This document shows positions 1-5,171 of a stretch of 10,109 nt of DNA, piece by piece. The notes below the pieces were generated by a model. It was given only the letters and a program-made list of their open reading frames with translations, was not told where the DNA came from and made no database searches. The DNA is taken from assembly GCA_903908025.1 (NCBI GenBank), contig CAIVQM010000483.1, positions 1 to 10,109 on the forward strand, written 5' to 3'. How positions within the stretch are numbered: the first letter of the stretch is position 1; each line of letters begins with the position of its first letter. A program made the position numbers and the translations under genes. The stretch comes from an uncultured bacterium (lineage in GTDB: Bacteria > Actinomycetota > Actinomycetes > S36-B12).

Positions 1-9
1 GGGGCTCAC
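1..9 (-). CDS. Possible start of a toxin gene, cut by the window edge
   Basis: On the minus strand a GTG codon at 9-7 overlaps the TGA stop (8-6) of the antitoxin-like gene, giving a GTGA overlap. The frame then reads Ser-Pro and leaves the window. Four-base overlaps of this type are usual between an antitoxin and its translationally coupled toxin, so this may be the start of a toxin. Only three codons are visible, so neither the family nor the reality of the gene can be judged. This is inferred from context alone. Confidence 0.3.
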
Positions 10-230
10 CCGGCAAGGCGCCGGCGCTCACGACGCACCGTCTGCGATGTGGCGGCCCGAGTCAGGAGGCGCTGCAGATCAGGGTCGGTGTCATATTCGT
101 GCTGCGCCCTGCTGATCACGAGTGCTGGCTCCAGCAGGATGCTGCCGTCCTCGTTCTCCCGCAGAACGAAGGCAGCATTCGGATGACCCGGCAAGACCAC
201 TCGGCTGCGGGCGTCCGTCTCAACCAGCAT
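6..230 (-). CDS. AbrB/VapB-like antitoxin, small DNA-binding protein
   Basis: This is a 74-residue protein. Residues 1-36 have the look of a SpoVT/AbrB swapped-hairpin domain: a short strand (LVETDARSRVVLP) and then a run ending in EDGSILLEPA, the pattern seen in VapB/MazE-type antitoxins. Residues 37-74 are charged and probably helical, with an Arg-rich end (RRERRRLAG), as expected for a toxin-binding tail. The ATG at 230 is chosen because AGGAGG lies 7 bases upstream; an upstream in-frame TTG at 293 has no such site and would add 21 unsupported residues. The stop overlaps a candidate GTG start of a further gene, which supports an antitoxin-toxin pair. If real, it would bind its own promoter and neutralise the partner. 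It lies 63 bases after ssb. It could instead be a solitary AbrB-like regulator. Family assignment is by motif only. Confidence 0.6.
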   Translation of the reverse strand: MLVETDARSRVVLPGHPNAAFVLRENEDGSILLEPALVISRAQHEYDTDPDLQRLLTRAATSQTVRRERRRLAG

Positions 231-237
231 TGCCAGC

Positions 238-243
238 CCTCCT
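238..243 (-). promoter_or_regulatory. Ribosome binding site of the antitoxin-like gene
   Basis: The minus strand reads AGGAGG here, a full Shine-Dalgarno match 7 bases before the ATG at 230. It fixes the start of the antitoxin-like gene over the longer in-frame alternative beginning at 293. Confidence 0.7.
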
Positions 244-293
244 GCCTCGACCCCGTTCGGCTCAGAGTAGGCCCACAATCCCATAATGGGCAA

Positions 294-785
294 CTAGGCC
301 GCCGGTTCGGCAATGATCTCGCCGGTCTCCGTGTCGACGAGTTCGCCGTGATCGAGGCCGGCCTCGACAATCGCGTCCGCCAGTGCCCGCCGCTCGCTCT
401 CCACGACCGCCTCGCGCTTGACCCTCGTGAAGGTGGCAACCCCGCGCGACAAGTCGGGGCCAACCGCCGACGCCTCGATGTCGAAGTACCGGACGGTGTG
501 GGTGTGGTCGGTGCAGGGCCGCTGCACCTCGCGGCTGCGCAACCGGCCGAAGACGATGACGGGCATGCCCTTCGTCAGGCTCTGGACGACGTTGTGCGCG
601 AGTCCGCGCCAGCACGACACCGTGAAGTAATGCGTGTCGCCGTCGACCCAACGGTCATTGGCGCGATCAAAGCGCCGCGTGCCGGCGGCCACGCGGAAGG
701 AGGCCACCGGCTCCCCCGACTTGGTGAACCGCAACTCGACGTCGTTGACGACGTTACCGACGAGCGGGAAGGAAATGTCATTCAT
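294..785 (-). CDS. ssb: Single-stranded DNA-binding protein paralogue, no acidic C-terminal tip
   Basis: This 163-residue protein has a typical SSB OB fold over residues 1-112: LVGNVVNDVELRFTKSG near the start, HYFTVSCWRGLAHNV at 52-66, KGMPVIVFGRLRSRE at 72-86, and DIEASAVGPDLSRG at 102-115. It would bind single-stranded DNA as an oligomer. The remaining 45 or so residues contain KREAVVESERRALADAI and end in GEIIAEPAA. The DDDIPF-type acidic tip that recruits repair and replication enzymes in the main SSB is absent. Length and tail resemble the second SSB of actinobacteria (M. tuberculosis Rv2478c; Streptomyces SsbB, linked to chromosome segregation in sporulation). The start at 785 has AGGGG 6 bases upstream; the open frame extends 14 codons further without support. 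It lies 114 bases after the DUF6855-like gene and is probably co-transcribed with it. Confidence 0.92.
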   Translation of the reverse strand: MNDISFPLVGNVVNDVELRFTKSGEPVASFRVAAGTRRFDRANDRWVDGDTHYFTVSCWRGLAHNVVQSLTKGMPVIVFGRLRSREVQRPCTDHTHTVRYFDIEASAVGPDLSRGVATFTRVKREAVVESERRALADAIVEAGLDHGELVDTETGEIIAEPAA

Positions 786-899
786 GGTGTGCCCCTGCCT
801 GTGCCCCCGGGCGGATCCCGGATGCACTGCAGATTGCCGCCACCCTGCCCGGCGCGAAAGGTCCCTGCACCGCCTGTGGCCGACCGACAGCCCGTTCGG

Positions 900-1331
900 C
901 TACCTGTGGACCGACGGAGCAGACGACGAGAGTGCGCGAACCCGGTTGTTGCGCGGATTGTGCTCGAGCTCGACGAGGCCGAGCTCCTCAAGCAGCGGCG
1001 GCAGGTACATGCCGAAACGGCCGCGGTAGCCCTTGCGCAATCCGTACCAGCCACCGACCGGGTTGTCCGCCGCACGGCCCCACGCCTCGACACTGCCGGG
1101 AGACGCATCCTTCTTCTCGTCGGCCGCACCCAGCGGGACCCAGTCACCTGCCGCCACGAGCATCGCGTGCAGGTCATCGATCGCGCGCAGGTCATACATC
1201 AGCTTCGTCGATCCGACCTGGCAGACAAGTGCCGGCGGATCAGCGGCCTCATCGCGGTACATCGCGTACGCCGAGGTGCCGGGCGCAGTCGTCAACTCCC
1301 AGGGATCCTGCTTGGTTCCGCTACCGGACAT
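900..1331 (-). CDS. Conserved actinobacterial protein, DUF6855-like, function unknown
   Basis: This 143-residue soluble protein has no signal peptide or membrane segment. It begins MSGSGTKQDPWEL and carries ALVCQVGSTKLMYDLRAIDD near 34-53, GDWVPLGAADEKK at 62-74, VEAWGR at 81-86 and GWYGLRKGYRGRFGMYLPP at 94-112. I recognise the pattern as a conserved actinobacterial family, recalled as DUF6855; the number is from memory. I know of no assigned activity. The basic, aromatic 94-112 segment followed by a helix (LLEELGLVELEHN) could be a nucleic-acid or protein contact, but that is speculation. AAGGAG lies 6 bases before the ATG, which supports the start. It is the first gene of a minus-strand unit with ssb and is divergent from the MFS gene. 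The link to ssb may hint at a role in DNA or translation maintenance. Confidence 0.85.
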   Translation of the reverse strand: MSGSGTKQDPWELTTAPGTSAYAMYRDEAADPPALVCQVGSTKLMYDLRAIDDLHAMLVAAGDWVPLGAADEKKDASPGSVEAWGRAADNPVGGWYGLRKGYRGRFGMYLPPLLEELGLVELEHNPRNNRVRALSSSAPSVHR

Positions 1332-1386
1332 GGCCCGCTCCTTCTCGGTCGTGCCCCCGACTTCACCCCATCACACCGAGGGTGTT

Positions 1387-1404
1387 TCGACAAGGCTCGA
1401 CGAG
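1387..1404. repeat. Direct repeat TCGACAAG/TCGACGAG in the divergent intergenic region
   Basis: Two 8-base units, TCGACAAG (1387-1394) and TCGACGAG (1397-1404), lie exactly 10 bases apart. The second overlaps the palindrome GCTCGACGAGC (1395-1405). They sit between the DUF6855-like gene and the MFS gene, just upstream of a -10-like hexamer. This could be an operator bound on one face of the helix. It also resembles a short intergenic repeat of the form GTTTCGACAGGCTCGAC that I recall as frequent in Micrococcales genomes. Neither reading can be tested within one window. Confidence 0.35.
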
Positions 1405-1412
1405 CGGCCGCC

Positions 1413-1418
1413 TATTCT
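1413..1418 (+). promoter_or_regulatory. Candidate -10 hexamer for the MFS gene
   Basis: TATTCT fits the actinobacterial TANNNT -10 pattern. A start of transcription 7 bases later would fall on the GTG at 1425, itself an in-frame start codon six bases before the ATG at 1431. That would give a leaderless or nearly leaderless mRNA, consistent with the lack of a Shine-Dalgarno site here. No good -35 is visible. Confidence 0.3.
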
Positions 1419-1430
1419 TCGTGCGTGAGG

Positions 1431-2705
1431 ATGCACATCCACCGGGCCTGGCTCGTCGCCGGCGTGACGTTCCTCGTCCTCATCTCGTCGGCGGCCTTCC
1501 GCTCGTCCTTCGGCGTCATGGTCGTCCCCTTCGAGGACGAGTTCGGCTGGGGTCGCGCGGCAACCAGCCTCGCCGTCTCCGTCAACCTCGTGTTCTACGG
1601 AGTGACGGCTCCCTTCGCGACGGCACTGATGGAGCGCTTCGGCATCCGGAATATCGTCGCTGGGGCGATGGGCCTGATCGCCCTCGGCACCGGCCTCACC
1701 GTCTTCATGAACCAGTCCTGGCAACTGGTGCTGCTGTGGGGGGTGTTCGTCGGCCTGGGCGCTGGCTCCACGGCCCTGGTCCTTGCGGCACTCATCGCCA
1801 ACCGCTGGTTCGCCCACCGCCGAGGTCTCGTGCTCGGCATCCTCGGCACGGCGTTCGCGACCGGCCAACTGGTGTTCCTCCCGCTCATCGCCCGGACCAT
1901 CGACCTGCACGGCTGGCGGTGGGCATCCCTGGCGATCTCCGGCCTCTCCCTGATCACGATCCCGCTGGTGCTCATCGTCATTCGTGACCGGCCCTCCGAC
2001 GTGGGCCTGCGTCCCTACGGAGCCACCGGCGAGCCGACTGCAGAGGAACTCAGCCGCAACACGACCGGCAGTGGCTGGCAGGCCGCCGGGACGGCGCTCA
2101 CCACCCTCAAGAGCGCCGCGTCCACCCGGGCCTTCTGGCTGCTCGCCGGGACCTTCTTCATCTGCGGCTGGACGACCAACGGGATCATCAGCACCCACTT
2201 CGTGCCAGCCATGCACGACCACGGCATGGGACCGACGACCGCCGCAAGTCTGCTCGCCGTCGTGGGCATCTTCGACATCATCGGCACGATCGGCTCGGGC
2301 TGGCTCACCGACCGATTCAATCCTCGTCTGCTCCTGTTCTTCTACTACGGGCTGCGCGGCATCGCGCTCATCGCGCTGCCGATCATCATCGGCCCGGACG
2401 TCGAGCCGCCGCTGATCGTCGTGATGATCCTGTTCGGCCTGGACTGGGTCGCCACCGTGCCCCCAACCGCCACGCTCTGCAGGCAGATCTACGGCGTCGA
2501 GGCCGGGGCGGTCGTCTTCGGCTGGGTGTTCGCCGCACACATGGTCGGTGCCGCCGTAGCCGCAACGGTGTCCGGCGCCATGCGCGACATGTCCGGTGAC
2601 TACCTCACCGCGTGGCTAGTGGCCGGCGGTCTGGCCCTCCTCGCCGGACTCGCCTGCCTGGCAATCCCGAAGGCCATTCCAAACCGCAGCACGCAGCCCG
2701 CCTGA
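1431..2705 (+). CDS. MFS transporter, oxalate/formate antiporter-like
   Basis: This 424-residue integral membrane protein has the alternating hydrophobic segments of a 12-helix major facilitator. The first helix starts at about residue 7, and a hydrophilic central loop spans about 185-235. Family marks are EFGWGR (37-42) after helix 1, MERFGIR (67-73) at the loop 2-3 motif, RDRPSDVGLRPYG at the end of the N-terminal half, and GWLTDRFNPR in the matching loop of the C-terminal half. These fit the monocarboxylate/oxalate-formate antiporter group, so the substrate is probably a small carboxylate; it cannot be read from sequence. The start is uncertain: ATG 1431 has no spaced Shine-Dalgarno site, and GTG 1425 would add two residues and could be leaderless. 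The frame stays open far upstream, but that part is antisense to two real genes. It ends 43 bases before mscR on the same strand, so formate export is a plausible job. Confidence 0.88.
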   Translation: MHIHRAWLVAGVTFLVLISSAAFRSSFGVMVVPFEDEFGWGRAATSLAVSVNLVFYGVTAPFATALMERFGIRNIVAGAMGLIALGTGLTVFMNQSWQLVLLWGVFVGLGAGSTALVLAALIANRWFAHRRGLVLGILGTAFATGQLVFLPLIARTIDLHGWRWASLAISGLSLITIPLVLIVIRDRPSDVGLRPYGATGEPTAEELSRNTTGSGWQAAGTALTTLKSAASTRAFWLLAGTFFICGWTTNGIISTHFVPAMHDHGMGPTTAASLLAVVGIFDIIGTIGSGWLTDRFNPRLLLFFYYGLRGIALIALPIIIGPDVEPPLIVVMILFGLDWVATVPPTATLCRQIYGVEAGAVVFGWVFAAHMVGAAVAATVSGAMRDMSGDYLTAWLVAGGLALLAGLACLAIPKAIPNRSTQPA

Positions 2706-2748
2706 CAGGGCATCATTCGCCATACCCCTCGCATCAGGAAGGACTCCC

Positions 2749-3834
2749 ATGCCGCATCACGTCCAAGGTGTGATCGCCCGCTCGCAGGGCGCTCCCGTCG
2801 AACTCGTCACCATCGTCGTCCCGGACCCCGGTCCCGGCGAGGCGCTCGTGCGGGTGCTCGCCTGCGGGGTCTGCCACACCGACCTGCACTACCGCGAGGG
2901 CGGCATCAGCCAGGACTACCCGTTCCTGCTGGGCCATGAGGCGAGTGGCATCGTCGAGGAGGTCGGCGAGGGCGTCACCGACGTCGCCCCCGGCGACTTC
3001 GTCATCCTCAACTGGCGAGCCGTCTGCGGCAACTGCCGCGCCTGCCTCCGCAGCGAGCCGCAGTACTGCTTCAACACGCACAACGCCACTCAGCGCATGA
3101 CCCTCGAGGACGGCACGGAGCTCTCCCCCGCCCTCGGGATCGGTGCCTTCGCAGAGAAGACGCTGGTGCATGCGGGCCAGTGCACGAAGGTCGATCCCGC
3201 CGCGTCACCCGCGGTCGCCGGACTCCTCGGCTGCGGCGTGATGGCCGGTCTCGGCGCGGCGATCAACACCGGCGGTGTCGGGCGCGGTGATTCGGTTGCC
3301 GTCATCGGCTGCGGTGGCGTCGGTGCCGCCGCGATCGCTGGCGCTCGACTGGCCGGAGCCACGCGGATCATCGCCGTCGACATCGACGATCGCAAGCTCG
3401 CGAGCGCCCGGGAGTTCGGCGCGACCGACACGATCAACGCGCGAGAGGCCGACGTCGTCGAGTCGATCCAGGCCCTCACCGGTGGCAACGGCGCCGATGT
3501 CGTCATCGATGCCGTCGGCACTCCGGAGACGTGGAAGCAGGCGTTCTACGCCCGCGACCTTGCGGGCACCGTCGTCCTCGTTGGCGTTCCCACCCCGGAC
3601 ATGACCATCGAGCTGCCCCTGCTCGACGTCTTCGGTCGCGGCGGCTCGTTGAAGTCGAGCTGGTACGGAGACTGCCTGCCGAGCCGTGACTTCCCGATGC
3701 TCATCGACCTCTACCTGCAAGGGCGTTTGCCGCTCGAGCGATTCGTCTCCGAGGAGATCGCCCTCGACTCGGTCGAGGATGCCTTCACGAAGATGCATGA
3801 CGGCGACGTGCTGCGCTCCGTCGTGATCCTGTGA
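2749..3834 (+). CDS. mscR: S-(hydroxymethyl)mycothiol dehydrogenase (mycothiol-dependent formaldehyde dehydrogenase)
   Basis: This cytosolic zinc enzyme oxidises the formaldehyde-mycothiol adduct to S-formylmycothiol with NAD+; the family also reduces S-nitrosomycothiol. It is a 361-residue medium-chain alcohol dehydrogenase, the same length as M. tuberculosis AdhE2/Rv2259 and very similar as I recall that sequence. Catalytic zinc ligands are Cys42 (CGVCHTD), His63 (GHE) and Cys162 (LLGCGVM). Structural zinc ligands are Cys93, Cys96, Cys99 and Cys107. The Rossmann motif GCGGVG is at 187-192, and Asp211 (AVDIDD) ends the next strand, indicating NAD preference. The signatures ILNWRAVCG (86-94) and LKSSWYGDCLP are typical of the mycothiol-specific group. 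AGGAAGGA lies 5 bases before the ATG. The stop overlaps the GTG of the MBL gene, implying translational coupling. All key residues are present. Confidence 0.96.
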   Translation: MPHHVQGVIARSQGAPVELVTIVVPDPGPGEALVRVLACGVCHTDLHYREGGISQDYPFLLGHEASGIVEEVGEGVTDVAPGDFVILNWRAVCGNCRACLRSEPQYCFNTHNATQRMTLEDGTELSPALGIGAFAEKTLVHAGQCTKVDPAASPAVAGLLGCGVMAGLGAAINTGGVGRGDSVAVIGCGGVGAAAIAGARLAGATRIIAVDIDDRKLASAREFGATDTINAREADVVESIQALTGGNGADVVIDAVGTPETWKQAFYARDLAGTVVLVGVPTPDMTIELPLLDVFGRGGSLKSSWYGDCLPSRDFPMLIDLYLQGRLPLERFVSEEIALDSVEDAFTKMHDGDVLRSVVIL

Positions 3835-4463
3835 CCGGGGCACGGATCGATCACACCGTCACCTCGGGCACGTTCTCCCTCGACGGGGAGACCTTCGATG
3901 TCGACAACAACGTCTGGATCATCGGCGATGACGACGAGTGCATCGTCATCGATGCCCCGCATGATGTCGACGCGATCCTCTCGCTGGTAGACGGGCGACG
4001 CGTGGTCGCGATCGTCTGCACGCATGCCCACGATGATCACGTGCGCGTGGCTCCCGCGCTGTCCGCCGCGACGGGTGCACCAGTCCTGCTGCACCCTGGT
4101 GACGCCGAGCTCTGGGCGCTCACCCATCCCGATGTGCACCCGGATGGCGACCTCGCACACGGGCAGGTCATCACCGTCGGCGGTGTTGATGTGCATGTGA
4201 TCCACACGCCCGGGCATGCACCCGGATGCTGCTGCCTCTACGTGCCCGCCCTCGGCGTCGTCTTCAGCGGCGACACCCTCTTCGCCGGCGGACCAGGAGC
4301 CACCGGGCGGTCCTTCAGCGACTTTCCCACGCTGACGTCATCCATCCGGAGTGGGCTGCTCGGCCTGCCACCCGAGACCGTCGTGCATACCGGCCACGGC
4401 GACTCCACCACGATCGCTGACGCCGCGGCCCACATCGACGAGTGGGAGGCTCGCGGCGCCTGA
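3831..4463 (+). CDS. MBL-fold metallo-hydrolase, partner of mscR
   Basis: This 210-residue cytosolic hydrolase has a complete metallo-beta-lactamase site: THAHDDH at 64-70 (His65, His67, Asp69, His70), His129 in HTPGHAPG, Asp148 in FSGDTLF, and His189 in VVHTGHGDST. The layout is glyoxalase II-like, which suggests thioester hydrolysis. Its GTG start overlaps the mscR stop by four bases, so the two proteins are made together; the same pair occurs as Rv2259-Rv2260. A sensible inference is hydrolysis of S-formylmycothiol to formate and mycothiol, completing formaldehyde detoxification, though other mycothiol thioesters are possible. No ATG alternative lies nearby that keeps the N-terminal strand, and the Shine-Dalgarno match is weak, as expected for a coupled gene. 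The stop codon sits in the loop of a 6-bp hairpin (4454-4469). Confidence 0.93.
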   Translation: MTGARIDHTVTSGTFSLDGETFDVDNNVWIIGDDDECIVIDAPHDVDAILSLVDGRRVVAIVCTHAHDDHVRVAPALSAATGAPVLLHPGDAELWALTHPDVHPDGDLAHGQVITVGGVDVHVIHTPGHAPGCCCLYVPALGVVFSGDTLFAGGPGATGRSFSDFPTLTSSIRSGLLGLPPETVVHTGHGDSTTIADAAAHIDEWEARGA

Positions 4464-4488
4464 GCGCCGTATCTGGGATGATTGCCCC

Positions 4489-4512
4489 GCACACGCACAT
4501 CCATGCGTGTGC
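4489..4512. terminator. Perfect 9-bp inverted repeat between the MBL gene and tRNA-Arg
   Basis: GCACACGCA (4489-4497) and TGCGTGTGC (4504-4512) form a perfect 9-bp stem with a 6-base loop. It starts 26 bases after the MBL stop and ends 3 bases before the tRNA. There is no T run, as is common for actinobacterial terminators. It is most likely the end signal of the mscR-MBL transcript. It could alternatively be a 5' leader hairpin on a tRNA precursor that guides processing. Confidence 0.5.
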
Positions 4513-4515
4513 AGC

Positions 4516-4588
4516 GCGCCCGTAGCTCAATGGATAGAGCAACAGGTTTCTACCCTGTCGGTTGGGGGTTCGAGTCCCTCCGGGCGTA
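4516..4588 (+). tRNA. tRNA-Arg, anticodon TCT
   Basis: The 73-base gene folds into a full cloverleaf. The acceptor stem GCGCCCG pairs with CGGGCGT (4581-4587), with one G-T wobble at pair 1-72. The D stem is GCTC/GAGC. The anticodon stem ACAGG/CCTGT encloses the loop TTTCTAC, with anticodon TCT at 4549-4551. The T stem GGGGG/CCCTC encloses TTCGAGT. The discriminator base is A at 4588 and CCA is not encoded. It decodes AGA (and probably AGG by wobble), codons that are scarce in GC-rich genomes. Confidence 0.96.
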
Positions 4589-4599
4589 CTTTCGTGAAG

Positions 4600-4620
4600 T
4601 GACATCGGCTGTCGATGTCA
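4600..4620. terminator. Terminator-like hairpin between tRNA-Arg and the DUF805 gene
   Basis: TGACATCG (4600-4607) and CGATGTCA (4613-4620) make a perfect 8-bp stem with a 5-base loop. It lies 11 bases after the tRNA and 14 bases beyond the stop of the convergent DUF805 gene, so it could end transcription from both sides. No T run follows on either strand. Confidence 0.45.
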
Positions 4621-4634
4621 GCACCTAGAGCCCT

Positions 4635-5027
4635 CTAGCTCGCCGGACCGAACCGGTTGTCCCCCGGCGTGGTCGGGAGAGCCAAGAGGACCAGCAGGAT
4701 CACGCTGCCCACGAACGGGACCAAGGCGATCCAGTACCACCAGCCGGAGCGATTCGTGTCATGCAGCCGTCGCACCAGCACCGACAGGTAAGGCAGCAGG
4801 GTCACCAGCGTGAAGATGCCGCCTGCAAGGAGCGAGACCGTGACAAGGGTTGAGAGCCCACTCCCCACCTCACCTGTGGATCCCCCTGTCGTGATGAGAG
4901 GCAGATACAAGACGATGGTCACGATGGCCACGAAGATGACGAACTTCCAGAACTCGGACCGCGATGCACGCCCCTTGAAGGTCGCGTAGTGGGAGTACAC
5001 GTTCTTGATAGCTTCGGTGAACGTCAT
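4635..5027 (-). CDS. DUF805 family membrane protein
   Basis: This 130-residue inner-membrane protein shows the DUF805 pattern. A short amphipathic N-terminus (MTFTEAIKNVYSHYATFKG) is followed by RASRSEFW (20-27), hydrophobic segments at about 28-48, 58-82 and 96-117, the family hallmark RRLHDTNRSGWWYW (86-99), and the terminal GDNRFGP (122-128). The family is widespread and its function is not settled; members occur near stress and envelope genes. The start at 5027 is chosen because AAGGAAG lies 8 bases upstream (5036-5044 region) and it gives the family's usual N-terminus; the open frame runs 34 codons further without similarity. It is separated from the 5'-nucleotidase by 144 bases and probably has its own promoter. 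It converges on tRNA-Arg. Confidence 0.9.
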   Translation of the reverse strand: MTFTEAIKNVYSHYATFKGRASRSEFWKFVIFVAIVTIVLYLPLITTGGSTGEVGSGLSTLVTVSLLAGGIFTLVTLLPYLSVLVRRLHDTNRSGWWYWIALVPFVGSVILLVLLALPTTPGDNRFGPAS

Positions 5028-5061
5028 GTCTGTTACTTCCTTCCGAGGGACGAGATTCACA

Positions 5062-5067
5062 ACGCTA
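5062..5067 (-). promoter_or_regulatory. Candidate -10 hexamer for the DUF805 gene
   Basis: The minus strand reads TAGCGT, a TANNNT match, 34 bases before the ATG at 5027. The 144-base gap that contains it has no gene and no strong hairpin. No convincing -35 is seen, so this is only a candidate. Confidence 0.22.
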
Positions 5068-5171
5068 CCAAGCAACACCGGCCGCACTTCCCCCATCGGT
5101 GCGTTTCCCCGCCAGATAATCCGCCCCATGCACGCCCAGCCCCCACCTGCGCCATGAGATGCCCGCGCGTG

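Noticed and set aside
807..821. CCGGG/CCCGG hairpin in the 114-base gap upstream of ssb
   Set aside because: A 5-bp GC stem is expected by chance in this composition, and no partner structure suggests a riboswitch or attenuator.
1373..1385. ACACC-GAG-GGTGT inverted repeat in the divergent region
   Set aside because: Too short to call an operator alone, and not aligned with a convincing promoter on either strand.
99..1430. Long plus-strand open frame continuous with the MFS gene, giving an apparent 868-residue protein
   Set aside because: This part is antisense to ssb and the DUF6855-like gene, both of which have recognisable protein motifs. The translation is Arg/Pro-rich with no domain, and the real transporter begins with its first helix near 1431.
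1371..2540. 389-codon minus-strand frame opposite the MFS gene
   Set aside because: Its translation is a Glu/Asp/Gly/Arg-rich shadow caused by GC-rich third positions. No start signals or domain, and it covers a clear 12-helix transporter.
4625..4638. Palindrome CTAGAG-CC-CTCTAG at the end of the DUF805 gene
   Set aside because: Stem of only 6 bp with a 2-base centre, overlapping the stop codon. A strong 8-bp hairpin next to it explains termination better.
4516..5171. tRNA-Arg as the attachment site of an integrated island carrying the secreted-protein cluster
   Set aside because: No integrase, no repeated copy of the tRNA 3' end and no change in base composition were seen within the window.
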